Source of the DNA: Dokdonella_A sp040005635
GTDB taxonomy: Bacteria; Pseudomonadota; Gammaproteobacteria; Xanthomonadales; Rhodanobacteraceae
DNA: 58,660 bases
Direction: 5' to 3'
NCBI GenBank assembly: GCA_040005635.1
Contig: JBDTYM010000012.1
Location: 1-58,660, forward strand
Positions 7,852 to 17,812 of this stretch are shown one piece after another. Below the pieces are notes generated by a model. It made no database searches, was not told the DNA's origin, and saw only the letters and a list, made by a program, of their open reading frames with translations. The translations under genes and the position numbers were made by a program. The first letter of the stretch is position 1. The number at the start of each line of letters is the position of its first letter.

Positions 7852-9069
7852 CTATGCCGGCAACACGCGGACGACGAACCCCTTGAGATAATCCGTCTCC
7901 GCAATCGCCGGATGCACCGGATGATCCGGCGCCTGCTGCAGCTGGATCAGCAGCTGCGCCTGACGGTCGAGATGGCGCACGCCCTGCTGCACCGCTTCGA
8001 GCAGCGCCGCACGCGGCATATGGTGCGAACACGAGCAGGTTACCAGGATGCCGTCCTTCGCCAGCACCTGCATGCCGAGTTCGTTGAGACGTCGATACGC
8101 GATGCGGCCTTCGTTGAAGTCCTTCTTACGCTTGATGAAGGCCGGCGGGTCGAGGATCACAACGTCGAAGTGCTCGCGCGCCTCGCGCAGCGCCTTCAGA
8201 TGATCGAACGCATCGGCGCGGACCGCCGTCACGCGATCGGCCAGGCCATTGCGTTCGGCATTGCGCGCGACCGCTTCGATTGCCGCCGCCGACGCATCGA
8301 CACAGACGACCTCACTGGCTCCCGCCGCCGCCGCGCGCAAACCCCAGGCACCGAGGTAGCTGAACATGTCGAGCACGCGCTTGCCTTTGACGAAGCGCGC
8401 AAGCTGGTCGCGGTTTTCGCGCTGGTCGTAGAACCAGCCGGTCTTCTGGCCGCCGACCGGATCAATCACGAAGTCGAGACCGCCTTCGCGCGCGATCACC
8501 TCGCCGCCGTATGCGCCGTGACCGAGATCGGCGTATTCGGGCAACTGCTCCATCGTGCGGATCGCAGCGTCGTTCTTCCACCATAGCTGACGCGGTTTCA
8601 ACACCTTGACGATCGCCGCGGTGACGTCATCCTTCAGGCGCTCCATGCCGGCCGTCGTGATCTGACCGACCAGCACGTCACCGTAGCGATCGAGCGTCAG
8701 GCCGGGCAACCCGTCGGATTCGCCGAACATGAGCCGGTAGTAAGGCTCGGCATACAGGCGTTCGCGCAAGCTGAGGGCGACATTCAAGCGGTGCACGATC
8801 AACGAACGATCGAGCGCGTGTTCGACACCGCGCGAGACCAGCCGAGCCGCAATCAGCGAATTCGGATTCACGTAGCCGATGCCGAGTGGCTTGTCGCGAT
8901 GATCGACGATCGCGACGATCTCGCCCGACTCGAATGCGCTCAAAGGCGAGCGCGCGACGTCCACCTCGTTGGAGAACACCCACAGATGCCCGGCGCGCAG
9001 GCGTGCGTCCTCGCCGCGTTTCAGATAGAGGGCTGGATATTCGATTTCGTCGGTCACATCGGGGGCCAT
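7852..9069 (-). CDS. Class I SAM-dependent 23S rRNA methyltransferase, RlmI-like
   Basis: 405 residues, close to E. coli RlmI (396). RlmI makes 5-methylcytosine at position 1962 of 23S rRNA. An N-terminal PUA-like domain (LKRGEDARLRAGHLWVFSNE) is followed by a middle domain and a Rossmann methyltransferase with VLDMFSYLGAWGLRAAAAGA (SAM site, about residue 230) and the catalytic-type motif ILDPPAFIKRKKDF. A cysteine-rich CSCSHHM segment follows near the end, as in the family. The start is ATG 9069; the longer open frame runs into the divergent gene. The divergent DUF255 gene starts 68 bases away, so both promoters share that gap. Confidence 0.88.
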   Translation of the reverse strand: MAPDVTDEIEYPALYLKRGEDARLRAGHLWVFSNEVDVARSPLSAFESGEIVAIVDHRDKPLGIGYVNPNSLIAARLVSRGVEHALDRSLIVHRLNVALSLRERLYAEPYYRLMFGESDGLPGLTLDRYGDVLVGQITTAGMERLKDDVTAAIVKVLKPRQLWWKNDAAIRTMEQLPEYADLGHGAYGGEVIAREGGLDFVIDPVGGQKTGWFYDQRENRDQLARFVKGKRVLDMFSYLGAWGLRAAAAGASEVVCVDASAAAIEAVARNAERNGLADRVTAVRADAFDHLKALREAREHFDVVILDPPAFIKRKKDFNEGRIAYRRLNELGMQVLAKDGILVTCSCSHHMPRAALLEAVQQGVRHLDRQAQLLIQLQQAPDHPVHPAIAETDYLKGFVVRVLPA

Positions 9070-9137
9070 GCAGCATCGCAGCCGCGCACGGTAGCCCGAA
9101 CACGGCGGCGCAACAACCCGCGACGTACACTGCCGGC

Positions 9138-11171
<2,034 letters not shown>

Positions 11172-11356
11172 TGGCTTGGCGCATCGAGGAGCGTCAGAGG
11201 TCGCAGCGTTCGCCGGGCTGACCGACGTGTAGGTGTGTTCCTGAAGTGCACGCGCGCTGTGAACATCTTTCCGTCACCGCGGCCTGGAAAGAAATCACAT
11301 CAATCCTTTCAAAGCTGCAGCCGCTGTGAAAGCCGCCTTGCAAAGCGCTTCACGCG

Positions 11357-11845
11357 CTACAGCAGCACCGGCCTGTCCGGCAGCTCGTCCGCATTGCGTT
11401 GGCCGTTGGCTGGAAAGTGACGCTCGAGGATGACGGTGATCGCGTCGACGCCTGCGAGCGCACCGGCCTGGTAGTTGCCGGCGGAAAAGTGCTGCTGCAT
11501 CAGCACGCAGACGTCGCGCCATTCCGCTTCTGCGACCTTGGCCGCCACGCCGCGGTCGGCGACGATCTCGATCGCATGATCGGCGAGCAGCACGTAGACG
11601 AGCACGCCCGTGTTGTGTTCGGTATTCCATACACGCAGATGCGCGAACACCTCGTGTGCGCGTGCACGCGGAATGCGCCCGTGCAGCAGCTCGGCCTGCG
11701 GTAGGCTGCCTTCGACCGCAAACACGATCTCGCCGAGATGACGATGCTCACTGCTTGCGATCGCATGCTGAATCGCATCGAGCGTCGGCGGCGGGAAATG
11801 CCGCTTGGCACTCGATCCTGAGACCAGATGAGTCAGCCAGCGCAT
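11357..11845 (-). CDS. TPM-domain protein (second TPM gene of the lemA operon)
   Basis: 162 residues. It matches the single-domain TPM (TPM_phosphatase/Psb32-like) proteins, with HLGEIVFAVEGSLP, RVWNTEHNTGVLVYVLLADH and ADRGVAA. There is no signal peptide, unlike the gene before it. Its ATG overlaps the stop of the upstream TPM gene (TGATG), so it is translationally coupled. Biochemical role is unclear; TPM domains in plants have weak acid phosphatase activity. Confidence 0.88.
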   Translation of the reverse strand: MRWLTHLVSGSSAKRHFPPPTLDAIQHAIASSEHRHLGEIVFAVEGSLPQAELLHGRIPRARAHEVFAHLRVWNTEHNTGVLVYVLLADHAIEIVADRGVAAKVAEAEWRDVCVLMQQHFSAGNYQAGALAGVDAITVILERHFPANGQRNADELPDRPVLL

Positions 11846-12735
11846 CACCAGCTCCCCGAAGCGCCGCCGCCGGCCGAAATGCCGCCGCCACCGCTGAAGC
11901 CGCCACCGCCACCACCTCCGCCACCGAAACCGCCGCCACCAAAGCCACCGCCCCAACCGCCCGAGCCACCGCGATTGGCGAATCCGCCGCCGCCACCGCC
12001 GCCGAACAGGCCGAGAACCAGACCGAGCACGCCGAGGCCGATGCCAAGCGGCAGGAATCCGCTAAGCAACCAGCCGGCGCCGCCCGTGACAAGAGCCACC
12101 AGACCGGCACGCGGCGGCGCGGACAGACGGCCGAACATGCCGCGCGCCCAGATTCCGATGAAGAACGCGAAGATCACCGCGTTGAAGATGCCGTCGCGAT
12201 GGCGCTCGAGATGGTCGTCGGTCAGCGCGGGCGGCAGCTCTTCGCCGTCGATCAGCTTGGTCAGCGCATCGGTCGCATCGTGAATGCCGCCGTAGTAGTC
12301 GTTTGCACGAAATTTCGGCGTGACGTATTCGCGGATGATGCGCGCGGCGGCAGCATCCGGAATCGCGCCTTCGAGGCCGCGCGCGACTTCGATACGCACG
12401 CGATGATCGTTCTTGGCAACGATCAGCAGCGCGCCGTCGTCGATGTTCTTGCGGCCCAGCTTCCACGCGTCGAACACGCGGATCGCGTACTGCGCGATGT
12501 CCTCCGGCTGCGTCGTCGGCACGATCAACACGCCGACTTGCGAACCCTTGCGCTGTTCGAGCGCGGCAAGCTCGCCTTCCAGTGTCTGCTTCTGCTGCGC
12601 ATCGAGCGTATTGGTGAGGTCGTTGACGCGCGCCGTGAGCGGCGGGATCGCTTGTGGATCGCCCTCTGCCGCCGCGGCGGCGAGGGCGATCACGCATCCG
12701 AAAGCCAGCGTCAGCAGCTGGCGCAGCGCGCGCAT
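11845..12735 (-). CDS. TPM-domain membrane protein with glycine-rich tail (YgcG-like)
   Basis: 296 residues. Residues 1-23 form a signal peptide. The TPM domain (about 28-160) includes LTARVNDLTNTLDAQQK and VGVLIVPTTQPEDI. A membrane segment (about 180-195) and a hydrophobic stretch near 205-230 follow, then a 55-residue glycine-rich C-terminus ending GGGASGSW. Such proteins usually sit with LemA in the inner membrane. It is 10 bases after lemA and overlaps the next TPM gene. The tail is encoded by a low-complexity GC stretch. Confidence 0.9.
   Translation of the reverse strand: MRALRQLLTLAFGCVIALAAAAAEGDPQAIPPLTARVNDLTNTLDAQQKQTLEGELAALEQRKGSQVGVLIVPTTQPEDIAQYAIRVFDAWKLGRKNIDDGALLIVAKNDHRVRIEVARGLEGAIPDAAAARIIREYVTPKFRANDYYGGIHDATDALTKLIDGEELPPALTDDHLERHRDGIFNAVIFAFFIGIWARGMFGRLSAPPRAGLVALVTGGAGWLLSGFLPLGIGLGVLGLVLGLFGGGGGGGFANRGGSGGWGGGFGGGGFGGGGGGGGGFSGGGGISAGGGASGSW
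11863..12006 (-). repeat. Low-complexity poly-glycine coding stretch
   Basis: On the + strand this is a run of GCC/ACC/CCG triplets; read on the coding strand it is mostly glycine codons with phenylalanine and serine interruptions. It is the 3' part of the upstream TPM gene and is prone to slippage, so exact glycine counts may vary between strains. Confidence 0.8.
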
Positions 12736-12745
12736 GGAAGGGCGC

Positions 12746-13378
12746 CTAGTTCTGCGGTTTTGGCTGCTGCTGCGGCGCGGCCGGTGCCGGCTTGTTGAAG
12801 TCGACCGTCGGTGCCGTCGAGATCTGCTTTTCGTTCTCGACCGAGAAATTCGCCTTGGTCTTGTAGCCGAAGATCATCGCGGTCAGGTTGTTCGGGAACG
12901 AGCGCACGAACGTGTTGTATTCCTGCACGACCTGGATGTAGCGGTTGCGCGCGACGGTGACGCGGTTCTCGGTGCCCTCGAGCTGCGCCTGCAGGTTCTG
13001 GAACAGACCGTCGGCCTTCAGCTGCGGATAGTTTTCCGACACCGCCATCAGGCGCGACAGCGCGCTCGAGAGCTCGCCCTGCGCGGCCTGAAACTGCTTG
13101 AGCTTGGCCTCGTCTGCGAGATCGTCGGCGGTAATCGTGATCTTGCCGACGTTCGCGCGCGCCTCGGTAACCTTGATGAACACCTCTTCCTCATGCTGCG
13201 CGTAACCTTTCACCGTATTGACCAGGTTCGGCACCAGGTCGGCACGGCGCTGGTATTGGTTCAGCACCTCGGACCAGGCGGCCTTGACGCCTTCGTCCTT
13301 GGACTGGATCGCGTTGTAGCCGCAACCCGACAGCAGGATGGTGACCGCAACGACGAACAGCAGACGCAGGCTACGCAT
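12746..13378 (-). CDS. LemA family lipoprotein
   Basis: 210 residues. A type II signal ends at the lipobox LLSGC, so the mature protein starts at Cys19 and is membrane anchored. The LemA coiled-coil domain follows: AWSEVLNQYQRRADLVPNLVNTV, ARANVGKI and LQAQLEGTENRVTVARNRYI. A 30-residue Pro/Gln-rich tail ends the protein. LemA with TPM-domain genes is a recurring operon; its role in envelope physiology is not settled. It is the first gene of lemA-TPM-TPM. Confidence 0.93.
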   Translation of the reverse strand: MRSLRLLFVVAVTILLSGCGYNAIQSKDEGVKAAWSEVLNQYQRRADLVPNLVNTVKGYAQHEEEVFIKVTEARANVGKITITADDLADEAKLKQFQAAQGELSSALSRLMAVSENYPQLKADGLFQNLQAQLEGTENRVTVARNRYIQVVQEYNTFVRSFPNNLTAMIFGYKTKANFSVENEKQISTAPTVDFNKPAPAAPQQQPKPQN

Positions 13379-13465
13379 GATTTCCCCTCCCTCGGTGAGC
13401 CGTCGGCGCGGCGGTCGGACGGCCTAGCGTGCGCGAGCCGCGACGTGCTTGCAAGCAAACGAGCG

Positions 13466-14212
13466 TTACAGTGCCGGCGGCACCCTGGAACTGGCGCGGC
13501 GGCGCCGTTTGGCGAGCAGGTTCAGTATTTCGACCACGGCCGAAAAGGCCATCGCGAAGTACAGGTAGCCGCGCGACAGGTGCACGCTGAAGCCTTCGCA
13601 CAGCAGGAAAACGCCAACCAGGATGATGAAGGCCAGCGCGAGCATCTTGACCGTCGGGTGGTCGTCGATGAATTCGCCGATCGGGTCGGCGACGAAGATC
13701 ATCACCAGCACGGCCAGGATGATCGCGGCGATCATCACCGGCAGGATGTTGATCATGCCGACAGCGGTGATCACAGAATCGAGCGAGAACACGATGTCGA
13801 TCAGCGCGATCTGCGCGATGACCAGGGCAAACGTCGCCGACGGGTGGCCCCCCTCGGCGTGATGGGGCTCGTTGCCGAGCGCATCGAAGATCTCCATCAC
13901 GCCCTTGACGATCAGGAAGATGCCGCCGCCGATGAGGACGAGGTCACGGATCGAGATGATCTGACCGAACAAACGGAACAGACCGCCGGTGCGATCGTCC
14001 ATGCGCGCCAAATGCGCCAGCGAGAGCAGCAGCAGTATGCGCGTAACGCAAGCGAAGGCGAGGCCGATGCGACGCGCGCTCGAACGCCGCACTTCCGGCA
14101 ACTTGCTGACGGCGATCGAGATGAATACGAGGTTGTCGACGCCGAGCACGATCTCGAGCGTCGACAGGGTCAGCAGCGCGATCCAGGTCTGCGGGTCGGT
14201 GATCAGATCCAA
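13466..14212 (-). CDS. TerC-family integral membrane protein
   Basis: 248 residues with about seven membrane helices. Two family motifs are visible, EIVLGVDNLVFISI near residue 20 and DIVFSLDSVITAVGM near 140, each with the conserved acidic residues. Members have been linked to manganese export and tellurium resistance, but the substrate here is not known. The C-terminus is basic (KRRRRASSR). It is 19 bases downstream of dgkA and probably in the same transcript. Confidence 0.9.
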   Translation of the reverse strand: MDLITDPQTWIALLTLSTLEIVLGVDNLVFISIAVSKLPEVRRSSARRIGLAFACVTRILLLLSLAHLARMDDRTGGLFRLFGQIISIRDLVLIGGGIFLIVKGVMEIFDALGNEPHHAEGGHPSATFALVIAQIALIDIVFSLDSVITAVGMINILPVMIAAIILAVLVMIFVADPIGEFIDDHPTVKMLALAFIILVGVFLLCEGFSVHLSRGYLYFAMAFSAVVEILNLLAKRRRRASSRVPPAL

Positions 14213-14231
14213 ACGCCGTGTGCTCCGCCGC

Positions 14232-14606
14232 TCATCGGCTCAGATGCGGCCAGAGTACCAGCGCCCAGCACAGCATGACGTTGAACATCAGCAACAGCAC
14301 CGCCGCCGAGCCCATGTCCTTCGCCCGACCGGCGAGCTCGTGGAATTCCGGACTCGCCTTGTCGACGATCGCCTCGATGGCGGAGTTCAACAATTCCGCC
14401 GACAACACCATCAGGAGGCTGCCGCAGAGCAGTGCTTTCTCGATGCCGCCGTCGCCGACCCACAGCCCGAGTGGAAACAGGATCACGCACAGATAGCCTT
14501 CCAGACGGAAAGACGCCTCATGCCGCCAGGCCGCGCGCAGTCCCTTCATCGACCACTGCAACGCTTGCCATATCTGGCGCGGGCCGCGGGGCTCAGTACT
14601 CGGCAT
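14232..14606 (-). CDS. dgkA: Diacylglycerol kinase
   Basis: 124 residues with three membrane helices. DgkA phosphorylates diacylglycerol to phosphatidic acid in the inner membrane, recycling lipid from osmoregulated glucan or lipopolysaccharide modification. The signature ELLNSAIEAIVD with its catalytic glutamate is followed by GRAKDMGSAAV, as in E. coli DgkA. It leads into terC. Confidence 0.95.
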   Translation of the reverse strand: MPSTEPRGPRQIWQALQWSMKGLRAAWRHEASFRLEGYLCVILFPLGLWVGDGGIEKALLCGSLLMVLSAELLNSAIEAIVDKASPEFHELAGRAKDMGSAAVLLLMFNVMLCWALVLWPHLSR

Positions 14607-14874
14607 GGTCGTCGGTTCCGTACGTCGGAGGAATCAGCCGGCCCGCAGGGCGATCGAACGGCGCAGCGCCACGCGACTTTCGATGAGCAGCTTCAAGATC
14701 GGCATGGCAGGCTTCAATGCGGGCAAAAAGGGCGCGCTATGATGCCACAAAGGAGCGCCAGCGCCGGGCGCGGGGCGCGGCAGCTGCGGGCGCGGTTCCG
14801 CGACATGACGAACGTCAGCTGCGTCCATTGCCTCGACATGCGACATTGACTGTAACGACGATGGGAACGAGCGG

Positions 14875-15503
14875 ATGTTCGATGCGGAACCCTTGTTGGG
14901 CAATCTGGTCAGCGGCGTACTCGGAACGCGCTCAGCGGGCGTGGCGCCTCGATCTTCCGCGGCGGAGCATTCGGCTCGAGCACGCGTGCAGGCCTCGGCC
15001 TGCTCGGCATCGCGGTGGCAGCGTATGAACATTTCCAGGTCCCTGCCCCGATGGCACAAACCGTGGTCGTCCCGCCGCCTGTGCCGGGCACGCCGCCGCC
15101 ACCGCCGGCGCGAGTGATGTTGCCGCCGTCAGCGCCACCTCCGCCGCCGCCGGGGAACCCCGGCCGCGGTGCTGACGCGATCCTGCTGATCCGCGCGATG
15201 ATCGCAGCGGCGCACGCGGACGGTCGCATCGACACCGACGAGCGTGCACGCATCCTGGCCGCCGCCGCGGTGCATACGAGCGAGGAGCGCGCCTTCCTCG
15301 ACGTCGAACTCGCCTCGCCGTGGTCGATCGAACAGCTTGCCGCGGCGACTGACCCTGCGCTGGCGGGCGATGTCTACGCCGCCGCCGCGCACGCGATCGT
15401 CGGCGACAGCGAGGTCGAACACGCGTGGCTCGATCGCTTCGCGCTTGCGCTCGAACTCGATCCGGCGACACGCGCCAGTATCGACCGCCGCTACGTCGCC
15501 TGA
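14875..15503 (+). pseudogene. DUF533 (YebE/TerB-like) gene with a one-base frameshift
   Basis: The start ATG 14875 reads MFDAEPLLGNLVSGVLG, a DUF533-type N-terminus. From 14925 the sensible frame is the one ending at 15503: NALSGRGASIFRGG, then GLGLLGIAVAAYEHF, a proline-rich linker (about 15060-15150) and a TerB-like helical domain with AMIAAAHADGRIDTDERARI. Restoring one A in GGAAC at 14923-14927 would join both parts into one protein of about 209 residues. So the gene is either a recent pseudogene or a homopolymer sequencing error. A downstream GTG at 15015 could still give a 162-residue product. It is 10 bases upstream of the PAP2 gene. Confidence 0.75.
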
Positions 15504-15513
15504 GGTGCAGCCG

Positions 15514-16155
15514 ATGAATCGTCGTGTGCTCGCCGTCACCCTGTTCATTGCTGCAGCGCTGTGCGCACTCGGCTACTTCGTCGTCGATCGAGCACTCGCC
15601 GAATGGGTGCGTGCGAGCGGCATCGAGAACGCTGTCGTTTTCGTCTACGGCCTCGGCGCGCTCGACTGGATCAGCGGCATGGTCGTTTCGATCTGGTTGA
15701 TCGGCGGCATCGCGTTCGCGCTCGGTGCGATCGGCTGGGCACTGCGCCGTGCTGCGCGCTGGCCACGCGTCCTGCTCGCCGCAGCGCTCGTGCAATACGC
15801 GACGATCGCGACGATGATCGCCGGCAAGGATCACTTCGGCCGCCTGCGTCCACAACAGGTCTTCGCGGCCGGCGACTGGTCGCACGTGTGGTTCGCCGGC
15901 GGTGTGTCGTTTCCGTCCGGGCATTCGGCGTTCTATTTCGGCCTGCTGCTGCCACTCGCTGCGGCGTGTCCGCAGCGCTGGCTGCGCACGTTGCTGCTCG
16001 CGATCCCGCTGTTCGCCGTGCTCGCACGCATCGATCTGGCCAAGCATTTCCTCTCAGACGTCTCGATGTCGGCCTGCCTCGCAGCAATCTATGCGCTGAT
16101 CGTCGCCAGCCTGTTGCGGCACTGGCTGCCTTTGCCGCGAACCGCTTCCCTCTGA
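15514..16155 (+). CDS. PAP2-family phosphatase, membrane bound
   Basis: 213 residues with about five or six membrane helices. The three PAP2 phosphatase motifs are complete: KDHFGRLRP, the PSGHSAFYF segment and ARIDLAKHFLSD. Such enzymes remove phosphate from phosphatidic acid, undecaprenyl pyrophosphate or lipid A; the substrate is not evident. GAGGTG lies 5 to 7 bases before ATG 15514. It is intact although both neighbours are broken. Confidence 0.92.
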   Translation: MNRRVLAVTLFIAAALCALGYFVVDRALAEWVRASGIENAVVFVYGLGALDWISGMVVSIWLIGGIAFALGAIGWALRRAARWPRVLLAAALVQYATIATMIAGKDHFGRLRPQQVFAAGDWSHVWFAGGVSFPSGHSAFYFGLLLPLAAACPQRWLRTLLLAIPLFAVLARIDLAKHFLSDVSMSACLAAIYALIVASLLRHWLPLPRTASL

Positions 16156-16169
16156 CGACGGAGCCGTGC

Positions 16170-17083
16170 ACGTCCGCTTGGTTCTTCAGCTACAACGGCC
16201 AGCAAAGCGGACCGTTCGACGATGCCGCGGCGATCGCACAGGCGCGTCGCGACCCGAACGGTTACGCCTGGCGCGAGGGCTTTGCCAACTGGCTGCCGAT
16301 CGCGCAGATCGTTGAACTCGGCGGCAACGCCGCCAGCAGCATTGCGCCACCGTCGGCGCCACCCTCGATGTCGCTGCACCGCCGCGCGGACGAGGTCGAC
16401 TACCGCATCATCGGCAACGACATGCGATTCGTCGAGATCGAACTCGATCCCGGCGAACGCGTCGTCGCCGAGGCCGGCGCGCCGATGTACAAGGACGCTG
16501 TGGTCGGACTTGAGACCGTGTTCGGCGATTCCTCGTATACCGGTCACGGCGGCGGCTTGGTGGACAAGCTGCTGCAAGCCGGCAAACGCGTGATCACTGG
16601 CGAAGGCCAGTTCACCACACTATTCACGCACCGCGGCGGCAGTGGCAAGGCGCGCGCGACGTGCGTTTCGGCATCTTCTTCCAGCGCAAGATCCTGACCG
16701 GACTGTTCGGCGGCGAGGGCCTCATCATGGAACGGCTCGACGGCGACGGCCTCGTCTTCGTGCACGCTGGCGGCACCGTGATTTCGCGCGAGCTCGCGGC
16801 CGGCGAGCGCCTCGATGTCGACACCGGCTGCGTCGTCGCCTTCACCAGCGGCATCGACTTCGATGTGCGTGCGATCGGCGGCGTCAAGAGCAGGCTGTTC
16901 GGCGGCGAAGGAGTCTTCCTCGCCACGCTGACCGGCCCCGGCAAGGTCTGGCTGCAGTCGCTGCCATTCTCGCGCCTGGCCGGACGCAAGCTTGCCTCGG
17001 CGCCGCAATGAGGTGGCAGTCGCGACGAGGGCTCGGTGCTCGGCGGGCTCGGCAATATCCTGTCCGGCGACCGCGATTTCTGA
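16170..17083 (+). pseudogene. GYF_2-AIM24 (TIGR00266) family gene with several lesions
   Basis: The reading starts with a GYF_2-type domain (WFFSYNGQQSGPFDD) and passes into an AIM24 domain (NDMRFVEIELDPGERVVAEAG, GKRVITGEG). After GGSGKARA near 16658 about 37 expected residues are missing and the frame changes, resuming as DVRFGIFFQRKILTGLFGGEG. The missing length is 1 modulo 3, near 110 bases. A TGA at 17009 then interrupts the same frame 24 codons before the natural end GGLGNILSGDRDF. No ATG, GTG or TTG start is in frame near the expected N-terminus; ACG 16170 may be a mutated ATG. The gene looks dead. Confidence 0.8.
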
Positions 17084-17089
17084 CGCGGG

Positions 17090-17812
17090 TCAGGGCAAGC
17101 GGGTGTCGGCACGCGGAAAGGCATCGTCCTCGATCGGCGTGTCGCTGCCGCCGTAGCTGAATTGCAGCGTGTGCTGCGCGCCGCTGCGCCAGCCGATGAA
17201 ATCGAAATAGCGGTCGGCGCCATACGTCTTGCCGCTGCCCTCGCCGATGAAGGGCACGTTCGGCAGTTTCGGGCGCAGCGCGACGATCGCCGGCGTCGCG
17301 GCGCCGACATCCCCAAAGACGGACAGGAAGCGCCCGTCCGGCGACAGGCACTCGCCGCGCAAACCGGTGTGGCTGGCAGCGCCGGCATTCAGGCGTAGCG
17401 CGGCTTTCGGATTGTTCCAAAGCAGCACCGGCTTGCCCGCGGACTGCAGCGTCACCCGAGTGAAAGCACGCGCATTCTCGGCCCAGCCACAGCTCTGCTT
17501 GCAGGCCTGTTCGTCGTGGCCGAATGTCGCGCAAAACGCCTGCTGCTGCACTGGCGCCGCGAAGCGCTGCGTCTCCTCGGCCAGCGCGACGGCGCTGCCG
17601 ACGAAATGGTCGAGCACGTAGGTCGCACCGCCCGGCGTGCGGATCGTGATGCGCTCGACATGGCCACCGACCGACTCGATGACGAACCTCGCCGCTACCG
17701 GCGCCACCGTTTCATCGGCATCGGCGAGCGCAGCGCCGAACAACAGGTTCAGCGCAATCGCGCACGCCCAGCGCCGCCCGTCGCCATGACCGAAGCCGGA
17801 TCGTGCGCTCAA
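17090..17812 (-). CDS. Exported protein coupled to the 533-residue protein; candidate immunity protein
   Basis: 240 residues, not recognised. The start is TTG 17812, overlapping the upstream stop as TTGA; no better in-frame start is near. Residues 1-30 form a signal peptide (basic GRR, hydrophobic ACAIALNLLFG, cleavage about ALA-DADE), so it should be periplasmic. The mature part has four or five cysteines, beta-like segments (HVERITIRTPGGATYVLDHF) and AENARAFTRVTLQS. It is the only gene coupled to the 533-residue protein. A periplasmic neutraliser of a wall-degrading effector would have these features, but that is inference. Confidence 0.75.
   Translation of the reverse strand: MSARSGFGHGDGRRWACAIALNLLFGAALADADETVAPVAARFVIESVGGHVERITIRTPGGATYVLDHFVGSAVALAEETQRFAAPVQQQAFCATFGHDEQACKQSCGWAENARAFTRVTLQSAGKPVLLWNNPKAALRLNAGAASHTGLRGECLSPDGRFLSVFGDVGAATPAIVALRPKLPNVPFIGEGSGKTYGADRYFDFIGWRSGAQHTLQFSYGGSDTPIEDDAFPRADTRLP

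Noticed and set aside
11863..12006. CRISPR-like or tandem repeat array
   Set aside because: The repetitive look comes from glycine codons in the TPM gene tail; there are no spacers or fixed repeat unit.
12413..14278. A 621-codon rightward open frame opposite lemA and terC
   Set aside because: It is the mirror of strong genes on the other strand, with His/Asp/Arg-rich composition and no family resemblance.
14917..14930. Programmed -1 frameshifting as the explanation for the DUF533 gene
   Set aside because: There is no X-XXY-YYZ slippery heptamer or clear downstream structure; a missing A explains it more simply.
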